Assembly (NCBI GenBank): GCA_026874595.1
Contig: CM049306.1
Location: 62,376,019 to 62,440,018 of the forward strand
From: Sipunculus nudus
Taxonomy: Eukaryota > Annelida > Sipuncula > Golfingiida > Sipunculidae
DNA: 64,000 bases
Reading direction: 5' to 3'
The translations under genes and the position numbers were made by a program. Position 1 is the first letter of the stretch; every line of letters begins with the position of its first letter. A model generated the notes under the pieces. The model was not told the DNA's origin, did not search any database, and was given only the letters and a program-made list of their open reading frames with translations. This document shows positions 1-12,436 of the stretch, one piece after another.

Positions 1-1830
1 GGCCTATTTAAAAAAGGGTCATGACCTTTACAAGTTGAGTGACCTTGACCTTGAATAAGTCCATGGGGGGGGGGGTATCACACAAATTCTTAAATATCTC
101 AAGAAATCTTGCATGGATTGATAAAAAAATCAACTTGACCGAAGATCTTGAATAGTGTTGTCATTTACCGGAAACTTGTGGCGCCACCTAGTGTCCCTTT
201 CTTGTTTTTTTTGTCGTTTAATATCCCCTTCATCGCCACATAACAATACTGTGAGCATTATAGGTCAAAAACTGATGGACTGATTTCTTTCATATTATGC
301 ATATACATAGACATGGGTTATGGGATGATGCTGTATATTTAAATTGGGGTCATGACCTTTCTTATGAGAGTGGCCTTAACTTTGAATATTGCCATATATG
401 GTGAAAATCACACAAAATCATACATATCTCAATTAAGGATGCATGGACTGGTCCAAAAATCAAATTGACCGAAGATCTTGGATAGCTTTGTCTTTAGCAG
501 AAGACAGGTGGCGCCACCTGTTATTCTTTTACTTGTTTTTGTGCCGTTTAATACCCTATCATTGCCACTTGACAGTACTGTGAGCATTAAAAGTTTAAAA
601 CTTATGGCCATATTGGGCTGAAATTGCGTATGTACATTGATCTTGGATACCTCCTTCTTGTATTCAAGACTGGTGGCAAAATCTGCAATCGTTTGCGTCC
701 ATCTGTACATGTGCTTTGGTTAAAAATTGCTCATATCTTCGGAGTGGATCAAGGTATTGGTTCGAAATTTTACATGTCCATCCATCTTGGGAAGTATTCT
801 CGTAAGCCAGACCGGTGGCGCCACCTACCGTCCCGTTTTTGTAGAATAAATTAATGCCCTTTTCTGAGGAGTGATTTACCCTATTTGCCTGAAATTGTGC
901 ATATCCATAGATCTTGGACACCTCAATCTTGTACATAAGACTGGTGGTGCCTAGTGCAATCGTTTTGCTGTTGCGTCCATTAGTACATGTGCTTTCGCTG
1001 AAAAGTGCTTTTATCTCCGGAGTGGATCAAGGTATTGGCCTGAACTTTGGCATGTCCATCCATCTTTTAAAGTTTTCTCGTAATCTAGACAGGTGGCGCC
1101 ACCTACCTTCCCGTTTTTGTAGAATAAATTAATGCCCTTTTCTCAGGAGTGATTTGCTCTATAGTCCTGAAATTGTGCATATCTATAGATCTTGAACTCC
1201 TCCATCTTTAACTAAGAGTGGTGGTGCCAACTGAAATCGTTTTGCTGTTGCGTCCATTATTATATGTGCTTTCGGTGAAAATTGCTTTTATCTCTGGAGT
1301 GGTTCAAGGTATTGGCCTGAAATTGGCATGTCTATTCATCGAGGAACATTTCTCGTAGACTAGACAGGTGGCGCCACCTACCTTCCTATTTTTGTAGAAT
1401 AAATTAATGCTATTTTCTTAGGAGTGGTGTGCTGTATTGGTCTGAAACTGTGCATGAACCATAGATCTTGGCCTATTCCATCTTATATGCAAGACTGGTG
1501 ACGCCATCTGCCATTTTTGTGTGGTGTCCATCTGTACATTTGTTTTCGATTAAAATTGCGTATATCTGAGGAGTCCTTGAATGTGTTGGTCTCCAATTTG
1601 GCACGTACATCTATCTATATTAGAGAGTTTTCTCGTCAACCAGAGAGGTAGCGCCACCTATCTTACCCCATGTTGATAGTTTAAATTTATCCCCTTTCCA
1701 TAAGAGTGATTCTCTGTATTGGCCCCCATATTTGGTGAAAAAATATTGTTTCTCAAGTTCATAGTTGTTTAATAGTCACTTGCTGCTGAAGATTGGAGAC
1801 TTTCCTTTAAGGGGGGGGGGGGGTATAAGT
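1..1830. repeat. Tandem repeat array, family A, with GGTGGCGCCACC palindrome
   Basis: Degenerate tandem array. Each unit has a block resembling 'tgaaattgtgcatatccat', then 'caagactggtgg', then a block ending in the 12-bp palindrome GGTGGCGCCACC. Palindromes or one-mismatch versions lie near 178, 507, 814, 1092, 1367 and 1647, so spacing is about 275-330 bp. The copy at 505-520 is a 16-bp perfect palindrome, CAGGTGGCGCCACCTG. Short ORFs here are repeat shadows. A related copy lies near 35,630-36,060. Confidence 0.8.
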
Positions 1831-3814
1831 GTCTGGCGATACTATGGCCAAGAAATATCTAGTGTGATGTGTAACAGAGGCCTGACAAGGTGTATCAGTG
1901 GAGTTACTGGGATAAAGTTCACACCATGAAAGTTCTGCACCTCCATCTCACTATATTATTTCTGCTTCCCTTCGTTTTCTAAAATCTGAAATGTACCTGT
2001 TTTGGAGATTTATTTATGTTGCATTTTTTAAACAAAAAAGTTGTAGGGTAGTGTTAGCAGCAGCTTACTTTATCTTTATTCTCTTTTTTACGTTGAACGC
2101 AGACGGCAGCTAGTGTTTGTATTAATTCCAAGTTTCTCCATGTAATTATCAGCTGTCTTTGCAGATGTTTGATTTTGAGTTCTCTATGTTCATTGTAAAG
2201 AATGGGACCACATACCGGTCAAGAAAACAGACACAAATTGGCCTCGTTTGCGGAAGTTAAGATTTAAAAAAGTTCGGCCATATATAAAGGTTGATTGAAA
2301 AGATGCATTCATGGTTAATCAGCCTACTTGACAGAGGAACATCTTGACTCACAAAATGGTGATAATGACTGCAATTGTATATCCTAAGTTTGTAGAAACC
2401 AAAATATTAAATATTAGAAAACTCTATACATTCTGACAACATTGTGCAAAGACATTTAGGAAAACAGAAAATCCTCATATTTTTTGGTGATAAGTGCCAC
2501 AAAATGTCCGCTTTACATTGCATATTAAAAATTTCCCAATATGGGAAGGGGATACCCCCTATCCTCCCTCAGTTACCTGTAATTTACCTGAAAAAAAGGA
2601 TCATAATTTAGATAAAAAATATATTTTCATTGACTGAAATATTTCAGGTAGTATTAATAATATCAATATATATATATATTGAATTCACAAATCAAAAAAA
2701 TTAATTCCACAATTTAAGAACTTAGTTTTCATAATACCCATCCAACGCCAACCCCTTATAACGCCCCCCCCCCCCTTGTCCCATACAAATATGCCTTCCA
2801 ACACCTTTATTTAACTGTTCTTGTATTCAGCTTATTCATGAACTATCCATACAATGGGTTAGAAATTCGCCAGGTAGAATATTCCCTTTTAAGTAGGAAT
2901 TTTGCCTTTGCGTGTGTAACTACATAAAACTACATTTAAACAAAATTGCAATATTTACAGAACACTTTATATTCCCAGTTGTATACAAGTAAACTGACCA
3001 TTACGTATGCCATATTTCTGTTTCATTCAATCTTTGCATTGTGGTAATTTACTCGTACAAGAGGTTTTGCTCGAGGTCAGTTTTAATCTACAATTAATAC
3101 GTTTTGGGTCTATTTTGCTCCATTTTCTCCCTTTATCAGGCAAACATCACAATAACCCTTGCTTTGCTTTCGAAAATATAATACCCATAACTGAAATCTC
3201 AGGAATGGACCTATAACAATGTTTATCCTTAGATCTGGTTTGTCTTGTAATAATCATTGGTATAGACACATTCTGTGCAAGCAGTTTTATTCAAAGTTAA
3301 GCGATCTGTTAGTAAAAAAAATCTTATAGGTATTTAAACAGGAAACCCAAATGCGCCATAATTGTTATAAATGTTCACCGGCCCTAATTTAAAGCTACAG
3401 AAACATTTGTTATAATGCGTGTATTATATCACGCTATTTTGGTTGAATACAAAGCCTCTGTGCAAACACTCCCGGGACACATCATGTCAGTTTACCAACG
3501 ACTGTGTGACCAGAGGTCCGATCTTAAACATGAGCGACAATTATCAAACAAGAAGAAGATACGTGAAGAAAACATCAAAAGGTCAGGGGTTTGAAAAAAA
3601 ATTGATTTTGATTAGTTATGTTGCGCGATACGGCCACCAGATGGCGTGCGCACGATGCAAACCTTTTTTCACACATTTACAGAAGTGATCAAACTGCTTT
3701 GGAACGAAATATTTGCAGATACCCTAATATTTCACGGAGAACACACCATATTGCATGTATATTTAAATTACCTGGTGATCAGTCCCTTTTCTATAAGCTC
3801 AATGGGAATTGTAA

Positions 3815-3817
<3 letters not shown>

Positions 3818-3875
<58 letters not shown>
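3818..3875. repeat. (TA)n microsatellite
   Basis: About 28 uninterrupted TA dinucleotides. They create an artefactual YIYIYI reading frame. Confidence 0.95.
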
Positions 3876-3880
<5 letters not shown>

Positions 3881-5689
3881 CTTTACTGGTATCTCCCTCT
3901 GTTAAAGTGGGCAAATAATCATAAAGACTCAATTTTTATACGTGCATGTCTATCATTTTTAATAACACATTCTGTCGCCATACAGACATTTTGCTAATAT
4001 CATGACGGCAGTAATTTAAGAAGAGTGGCGTGATTCCTGGGACCATAAGAAAGATGACTGAGGTAAAAAAGATCTAACTGAATGATAAAATACTAAAGAT
4101 GGTGCTGCAACTTGAAATATGCTACCTAAAATTCAGGTAACCGTAATCCCAGTGCCTGACTTTAATATGGGCTGAATGGGCAGGAGTGCAGGCCTCATGT
4201 AAAAAGAGTAATTTATTATTATTTTATTTTTAATTTGTAACTATCAAACAAAGTAATGTATATGGACAAATACAAAATTCAGTAACAAACAGATGGTGTT
4301 GCCGACGCACTCGTCCTTAACTGATTTTACTCTCTATTGCCACACTGCCTATCAAGAGTAACATAAACACGTAAACAGTAGGTCTATTCAGCTGCTCATA
4401 TAGACCGGGAATACGGCCGCTTTTTTTCAATGTGAAAATTAAAATTGTTCAACTTTCATTCAGTAGATAAAGAGGAGAACGAGGCTCTGTTATCCACGAT
4501 CAAATATGATTAAACTTTGGACTCCAAGGTTTTCTGCGCAAAAAGAGCACCCAAAATGAAACATACATGTATATATAGTGTCCACTGAATGTCAAAATAA
4601 GTTCTCTATATCAAATGATGACTAACATGACTTTGGGCCTCATAAGTTGTACTTTATTTGAATATACATACTTTATAAGTGATAAGTCTATAAACCGCGA
4701 TACGCCTGACATCGCGTGCAGTATTGTACGTGTAACCTAGAAAAAGTGGCATCTTGATGTATATGTGCCGTCAAAAGTAGTTTTATGGCCACGTTTTAAG
4801 CATTCTTTATAAAACAGTATCTTTGGTATGATACCTGGACGTGGCCATAACCTATATTATCACCTGTTGTTTATTTAAGGGATTATATATATACGACCAA
4901 GTGTAAGACAGCGAGTATATCACGAAGCTGGCAGGACCATGCAGCTGAAAAGCAACAAACGTGGAATATGGCTGTTGAATTATGAAAGAAAATCATTTGA
5001 ACTGCAGTAAAGGAAAGCATTATGGGATATCAGATATGTTTAATTCTGCAGGGGAGGGGATTGCTACAAAGCTGGGTATCTAAACGAGTACAGGTATTAC
5101 GGGAAATGCCTCAGTATCCTAAAACCTGGTATGCAGGTTTGACTAAATATGTCTATTATGCATATTATTGGTCAGTGTATATTAGCTCAGTTACTCTTAG
5201 AGAGGTTTTCACTCCTGTGTCAGCCCTTTAGCGGAAAAATCATAATAATCTTAAATGATCTTATTGCATAAAATAGTATAGCACAGTGTAAAATATTTAG
5301 TATATAAAAGTCTGTATACTATATAGGAAACGAAGTTTTTTTAACGAATCCACGTGAATCCATGCAGGTTGTAAGGAGCTATCGACACGGACGTTACTTT
5401 ACACATATATAGTAAATAAACATTCAAATTGTATTTATCTTTCAGAATACACCTTCCAGTAGCCGTGCCTTTTGTAGAAGTTTTATTCATATCAATTTAC
5501 ACCCATAGCTTGCAAACGTATGTTCAGTATAGATCAAGTTCACGGTACAGGCATATCTAGTTCACGTGTTCAGTAGACCAAGTATTCTGGATATTTAACT
5601 CTATACAGTGTAAATTACGATTAATCAGGATTTGTACACTAGTACGTTACGTAGGAGGATGCATGGTTTTATATTATATATACATGTAC

Positions 5690-5870
5690 CACTCTCTATG
5701 AAAAAAGGGTTCTTGGTGATTCTTTTAAGAACCCACCTGGTTCTGGATAGAACCATGGTCTGGATAGAACCATGGTTCCTCCGGAACTCTTTTCTCCGTG
5801 AAGAGGTTCCATCTGGCACTTTGAGGTTCGTGCCATGACGATAACTCATAGAGGTTCCAGATGGAACATG
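5690..5870. repeat. GGTTC/GAACC-rich interspersed repeat, copy 1
   Basis: Dense alternating AGGTTC and GAACC words form several small inverted repeats, beginning with AAAAAAGGGTTCTTGG. A related segment at 8655-8785 ends with GGAACCCTTTTTTT, the complementary terminus. This suggests a small MITE-like family of which each copy keeps different parts. Confidence 0.45.
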
Positions 5871-7136
5871 TGTATTGACCGGATGTCCCGATGATTAGGA
5901 CGCGCATGTGCACTTTATTTGAACTGATGAGGTCAACTTTTCAACGATTGGGTATTTTTGTCTCCTGAATTATTAAAAGAGGAAATAATTTTATGTTTAT
6001 ATATATATGTATTTTTTTTCACGTGAAGAGGAGACTAACTGTTCAGCGATTTTACGTACTAAACTAGTCTGTCTGCATGCGAAAGGATTTACGTTCACGT
6101 TTTAATCTTAACGTGGATAAAGGCCGCTGAAAAACAAGCTATTGCTTGCATGAATTGTTGCAGTCACAAGTAATACCAGTTCGTAGTTACACAAGTCATG
6201 TAGAATTAGAATAGTTCCAGCATTGTAGAAGAAAATGACCGCTTTTGAACAACAGTCACCAAACAAAATTGTCTTAAGTGATTGGACTTGAACAAGGTGG
6301 AAGATTATACATGGAATGCATTCGTAACATCATGTACAGTGTTTACAGTACTCCATCCTTAGTCATATCCCTTTAAATTGTTCGAGAAATCCTTTTCATA
6401 TAGAGGGCATAAGAGCACATCGCCAAGCCTATTTTGAGTACAGCCAGTGAATGGGACAGATTTTTTTGAAAACTATTTAACTGGAGTTTTCAACACATGG
6501 ACAAAACGGAATCTCTCAATGTTTGGTCCCGCTCAATTGCACATTGACTGAAGGTGTTCCTATAATGAAGGTGGTGTTTTATTGACTAATTATTACAAAG
6601 CGTAGACTTTACTGGAGTCACACATACATTCTTTCCCTTTGCAGTAACCAGATACATCTGCCTGGCTAACAAAAAAGAAGAAAGGATTTTTCATTTGAAA
6701 GGGCTGACGGTTATAACATTGTAGTTATTCCAGAGTTATTCCTAATTTTTTACGTGTCAAGTGTTAATAATGCACCTGGAATTGTGTATGACCTAGCACA
6801 CATGTAAGATTGGTATGTCTGTATTAACATTTGATTATGAGGAACCTACAATATATTTAAAAAAAATAAGATAAGGTCACTTATTAATTACACTGATGCA
6901 TCGTTGTAATCCAATGCAGGCATATATATATATAAAAAATATATTAATTATATTTTGATTATGTTTATATTATGTTTTAGAAACTTGAGTATTGGGGATT
7001 CAATACAGATATGGACATGAGGGACAAAACTGATTCTCTCAAGGTGTGGTCACGCTTAATTACACATTCGTTGAAGGCGTTCTATAATTAACCTGGTGTT
7101 GCATATTATTACAAAGTACAGGTTATACTAGTCACC

Positions 7137-7138
7137 CA

Positions 7139-7226
<88 letters not shown>
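7137..7226. repeat. (TCTA)n(TA)n compound microsatellite
   Basis: About twelve TCTA units pass directly into about twenty TA units. Confidence 0.95.
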
Positions 7227-7227
<1 letters not shown>

Positions 7228-7332
7228 GTGTGGGTAAATTATCTATTCTTTTCATGTATGTATCTCATCTATTATTTTCCAGATCGATTCTCCGTACCAT
7301 TCCTTACCCAGTACGCATACACGCAGTTAAAT

Positions 7333-7735
7333 TTAGGTGCCCATTCAGCTACCTTTTGAAAAAGAATTTATGTGATTTCTAGCTTCCTGTGTGTATATTA
7401 ATGAGCTTAGGTTAATTTTCGTTGTGAAAACTTCTTATAACGCCTTCGTGAAGGATGTATGAACTTGTTTATCAACAAAATGTTTGTAAAGTAAGGTGGA
7501 TGGTTGCATATATGTGGAGGCAGAAGGGTCACTTGTTGGAAAACACCATAAATTTGCAAAGCTCTGGCTAATCTGACTTGCTGCCCTTGTTGAATTTGTT
7601 GGGATTATTTTGGCAGGCCCGTTGATACACGTTGATAAAAACAAAACTCACCGCCTGTGTGTGGTGATATCCACGTTTTCTGGCCTATTTTTTTTTATAA
7701 AAGCTCCAAGGGATTACCTTTAGTTTATAAAAAGC
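7333..7735. mobile_element. Decayed copy of a TTAA-flanked MITE
   Basis: Shares long stretches with 53126-53564, including 'tttatgtgatttct', 'gccttcgtgaagga', 'tttgcaaagctctgg', 'gtgatatccacgtt' and 'ctccaaggg'. The copy at 53 kb has clear inverted ends and TTAA flanks. Here only the left end (AGGTGCCCA) is recognisable. No coding capacity is evident. Confidence 0.6.
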
Positions 7736-9607
7736 GCATCGATTGTACGCAGACATTCATTTTCAATGGAAGACTTGTATACATAGAAACAATACATTTG
7801 CCAAAAAGCTTGTGTACGTTTGAATCACTCATTAGGCCGTATCAGCTGTACTAGCCAGACAAACATCCTTTAAAACACTTAATATGACCCGTTGTTTGTC
7901 GATCGTATGTTTCTACGACTTTATATGACTTGTTTTTTTTATAACAGACTAGTATTAATTTTATAATACGCATTTACTACAAAGAGGACCTGGAATCACA
8001 AGAGAGATATATAAAAATGCCTAATAATACACAAACAGTTCCTCAAAAATATATTCTTGACGTAAAACAGCTATCAAACCCACAGAGAAGGGCACACTCT
8101 GCGCAACTTAATTTGGATATTCATTCTTGTAGACATTTTTGTGGTGCGGGTAAGAGAGACCGTGCGAAGTTTGCAATTTCATAGTTAGAATATATCAATG
8201 ACACTGATATTCTAACAGGCAAAACATTACATTTGCCTGAAGTATCAAAGACTCTACGCTGGACGATTCCAAGAGAATCGAATTTAAAAGTATAAACTTG
8301 TGAAAACGAATCGGAACTGTATGAGGTGTTCAAAAACTCTATTTTTATCGCAAATGCCCATTTATATTATTTAGTTGCACACATATGCTAATGTTTTTGG
8401 CTGTTGCACATATTATCAGTGGATCTTTACAACTAATTAGAATATGTTTCCTTTAATCCTTAGAAAACGAGTTTTCATTTGAACTGGAAGGGTTCATCAT
8501 ATTGACAGGATACAAGTATAGATATGACTTACAGCTACGATCTCTGCAGTTACCCACTTTTTTATGAGAAATGCTTTTATAATTTTTCATATTATCTATC
8601 AAAACTGTTTTCCTTAAATATGGACAAATTACATGCGATTAATTTAACGTATGATGTGACATCCTAGAATCTTTTCTAAAAGAACCTGAATTGAAGGTTC
8701 TATAAAGAACCCTACTCATGAGTTCCATCAAGAACCTTTCTTGAACACTTTTTGGTTCTGCAGCTGGAACCCTTTTTTTCTTAAAGTGCACTAAACAATA
8801 AGCTGTCGGTGGCTATCCCCGACCATAATTGCCCTTATCGCATATCAACTTATCCAGAAACATTTTTTCTAAATAAAAAAAATATGTAATATATTATTCT
8901 TTGGTTTTATTTCATACAGATTTTCAGCGGCAAAAATATTGACATGACCGTGGCTTTTGACAACTTAGATTTGTACGTGGCGGCTGCATACATTGTGTAA
9001 CTGGAAGTTTACTGTTATTTCATGGTAAATGAATTCATATTTCAGATTTTGTCAGAATTCTTTTATGAGATGAACGATTGAAATTTCTACCAACCCTCTG
9101 TCAATCTTTCAACTGCATGTAGGCCTAATTAACAGTCACCAGTGTAACTATTGTATTTTTCCCAGCTCCCTGCATAGAAAACACCAGATATGCTGGCAGT
9201 CAAATAGTCCCGGATCCATCAAAATACCCTGTCATATTCCTATTTAATGGCTAGATCTGCCTTGCGTTTAAAACAACAATATCATGTCTTTGTGTGCACA
9301 GCGCCACCGCATTCAGTTGTGGACAATTTGTTTCAACCAATGGGGAATCAGTACACATAAACCGTGTCATGTTTATAAACAACACCGCATGACCCGCGTG
9401 GAAAAATGAACAATAATTTATCATATTAAGCTGATTCGACCGGCCAACCTGACATTTAAGTGAGCACGACCTTACCTACATTTTCATCTGTAATTACTTG
9501 TCCGGGTTGTAAGACACGAGCCTAACTAAACTGGTTTATTTAGTGTTCTGCGCAGCCATAAAGGATTGGTTCATTGAGTGCTTCGGCCTGGTGCCAAGCA
9601 TCTCATT
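7736..9607. other. AT-rich intergenic DNA, no gene recognised
   Basis: No supported coding exon. Contains the second GGTTC-rich repeat copy (8655-8785). GC content rises from about 9,300 towards the candidate exon at 9,608. Confidence 0.5.
8655..8785. repeat. GGTTC/GAACC-rich interspersed repeat, copy 2
   Basis: Repeated AAGAACC and GGTTCT words, closing with GGAACCC followed by a T run. Similar in vocabulary to 5690-5870. Confidence 0.45.
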
Positions 9608-9737
9608 ATGAAGAGGAAGCACTACTTTGCCTCCTGTCGTCTGCGGTTCAGTATCATTCCCTACACAGCAGACGACAGAACACCATCCACGCACGTGCTC
9701 TCCATAGCAGCGCCCCAGCTGGCCGTCACGCTCGCAG
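9608..9737 (+). CDS. Candidate short first exon, unknown gene
   Basis: A locally GC-rich patch in AT-rich DNA holds an ATG-initiated frame of 43 codons. It starts MKRKHYFASCRLR and runs directly into a good splice donor (gcag|gtgagt at 9737/9738); a stop follows 2 codons later if it is unspliced. No domain is recognisable and no downstream partner exon was identified. It could be a real 5' exon, part of a non-coding RNA, or chance in a small GC-rich island. Transcript evidence is needed to decide. Confidence 0.2.
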
Positions 9738-10470
9738 GTGAGTCATAGTAATCGCGCGGGACTTACAATAGAATATCCGCGCCATCAATCCTGCCGCTAT
9801 ATTAACAATGCTGGCATCACAAGAACATAAATATATGTATATCTGTCAGTATCATATAAAAAGCTGGTATATTGTGAAGCAAACGCCAGCTGTGCACAAC
9901 ATTTGATTTTTTCTGTAATGACTTTTGCAAACAAACACAAGTTTTCTGTTATGACATAAGCAACCTCACGCCCTCTTTGTCTGCTGACACAAGTCCTGGC
10001 GAGTTCTAACAAAGGGCTGTCTCACAGATTTTAACCTGAAAATGACGGAGAGTAAATAGCTTATGTTGCTATAATGTTGAAACAGGAGTCCCTGATTTTG
10101 AGCTCTGATGTAATATATCTGCAATTGTTTGCCGAGAGCCGAGCTGAAAATACATCCACGTTGACAAATTGCATGGATGATTTGAGAATCTACCGTAAAG
10201 GTGAGATATTGTGGAAATGAACCTGCGATCATTCACAGCTATATGGTGAACCAGCGATATTTCATGATATGAATCAAGCCATCCATATATATCCTACTGT
10301 ACGTGTGTAACAAATATAGCACAGGGACTTGGAGCATCTCGTGTTACGCGGAATGCTACACCATTACGGGCGGATATTGGGTGGAAACAACCCCCCCCCC
10401 CGCACACATTGAAGAAATTATTGTTAATTACTGTTACAGGAAACATTTTGAATTCTTTTAAATCAATCCC

Positions 10471-10512
<42 letters not shown>

Positions 10513-10904
10513 TAGAGAGATTTCCTGCACTGGAAAAATTGTTTGCCTTATGCCCTCCAAACACTGCCACAATCTTGCTAGTACATGCAACATGTACATT
10601 GCCGTTATAGCATTTGGCCCTGCAGCATCGATAGAATCTTTTAACATGTTTTGGAACCTTTACCGATAGGGCCACATTGAGTTACATATATATCTTATAT
10701 ATATATATATATCAACACTAACAATATACATTAAGCTCTACATATACTGATGTTTATTTTTTTGGGAGACACAATGCTTAGCTTAGACACGAATATAAAA
10801 TTAAAATTTATAAACATGATGATAGTATCTCTATTACAGAAAACATATGGAAATGTCTGGCTGTACCGTAGAAAATATTGATTTCGTTTTGTCGGTGATG
10901 TCCA

Positions 10905-10971
<67 letters not shown>

Positions 10972-12286
10972 TATATTGCTGTAGACCATTGATGTAACAC
11001 ATGTACATGAACACCTGAATAACGTAAATAATTCTGCTTTATTATGCGTGGCAACACCTGTGAATATATCAGTTGCCTCATGGGACTTGGGAACGAGTCT
11101 ATGATTCAGTTTCAATAAAGGCCTTTTGAGTTATGAAAAGGGGCCGAGCCGGCAGTGGGTATCGCTGTATCAACATTTTAGATATCCTTTTTATCCATTT
11201 TCGAGGTCGGAAAAAATTATTGAACTCTATGTATGGACGAAACCATATATAAATGCATATTTGATGGGGGGGGGGGGGGGGGGGGGGGTGGTCGAACTTA
11301 CGCAGTTGCCCATGTATATGCGTATATAGTGGTGTTTATAGATGGAAGTCCTGTATGTATGATTTATAATCAATCGCCCATGAAAACTGGCATGTGTCAG
11401 ATGTATGTAATTACAAAAAGAAACCCATACAGTCAGCGAGCAGTAGTTATGTATTCCTACTTTTATATATATTCACAGACTCGCTAACACTGTTAGCAGT
11501 GCGTGCAGCTATATTATCCATATTTATATCTTATGTTTTTATTACCGTCGCTATTTGGGATGTTTTTGTTCTGTGCAGGAGTCACTGGGTTGCTACAGTC
11601 GCTCAGTGTGACCACACACAACAACTTGCGTATAAAGACCACGCTTATAGGACTCCATCTGTACACAGAGAGTGAACGTGTAAGCAGGGAATGTTCCTAG
11701 ACTGTATTCCATAGGCTAAGTTTGCAATTACTTGTGTATGGGTTTATGATTGGTATATTAGCTCGTTCAGTCACGCCCTGACGTTTTATATTAAACTCCA
11801 TTTGCTTTATGAAAAACAGGTCTCGGGTGGGGCGCGTCAGCGATTTACTTTTTAATCAGGTCATATATCTGAGCAATATTTGAGCATTACACTTCAATTA
11901 AGCGATCCAACATTTGCAGATGTATAAATGACTCAGAGGGGCATGGTTTAATCACACATTAATACTCTCTGAATTAAATATTCCCAGTCAGATTTTCCAT
12001 TGTTTTGCGCATGAGCAGCTGCCTGGGATGTCACTCGCCGAGTGTGACCATGCACGCAATAACGTGCGCATAAAGTCTACGCGATACTGTGCGGTTTTGT
12101 CTTGTTTGTATACAAAGCTAGAACATGTGGGCAGGAGAATTAGAGCGGAAATATTATACCACATGTTCAAGCTTTTGTCATATGGAACACAACTGGCTCT
12201 ATGTTGTTTTGTCAGTGCCATGAGCGCATTGGCTTAGTGCCCGCTCATTTAAATATAACTGCTCCAGTTTAATCTGGAACCCTTAT
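9738..12286. other. Intergenic DNA with simple repeats and a diverged local duplication
   Basis: Contains a C run followed by (CT)n around 10470-10510, (TA)n at 10905-10967, a G run at 11266-11288, and two diverged copies of a roughly 110-bp segment at 11568-11690 and 12000-12140. ORFs here derive from simple repeats or lack recognisable domains. Confidence 0.5.
11568..12140. repeat. Two diverged copies of a ~110-bp segment
   Basis: The copy at about 11568-11690 and the copy at about 12000-12140 share in order: gttctgtgca/gttttgcgca, 'agtgtgacca', 'cacacaacaac'/'cacgcaataac', 'cataaag'/'tataaag' and a 'gtgtaagcaggga'/'gtgggcaggaga' tail. They lie about 430 bp apart in the same orientation. 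Nature unknown. Confidence 0.4.
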
Positions 12287-12436
12287 GGGCGGGGCTCTAT
12301 TTATATTCAGTTCCTGAAAAGTATTCACTTCCACTCGGTAATTTAAGTTATTACATTTCGCAAAATGTCGAAGAAGTCTTTGCTGGTTGTATTTTTGCAC
12401 GGAAATCCGGTTGCAGATGACAGGTCGCAGGTTTAA
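12287..12436 (+). promoter_or_regulatory. GC-box plus TATA-like core with short ORF
   Basis: A GC box (GGGCGGGGC, 12287-12295) is followed by a TATA-like TATTTATAT (12298-12306). About 60 bp downstream is an ATG in acceptable context (caaaATGT, 12365) opening a 23-codon frame that starts MSKKSLLVVFLHGNP and stops at 12434-12436. This order resembles a core promoter with a short leader ORF or truncated first exon. No strong splice donor follows and no gene was identified downstream before the TRIM-like gene at 17 kb. Confidence 0.25.

Larger units (their letters stand above)
1831..7136. other. AT-rich intergenic DNA, no gene recognised
   Basis: No ORF with recognisable domains and no convincing exon. 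The stretch holds poly-C/poly-G runs, a TA microsatellite at about 3818-3875 and a GGTTC/GAACC-rich segment at 5690-5870 (listed separately). Confidence 0.6.

Noticed and set aside
3618-3905. ORFs with long YIYIYI stretches (also at 10.9, 30.3, 40.3, 41.8 and 47.7 kb)
   Set aside because: They are translations of TA microsatellites with no flanking coding evidence.
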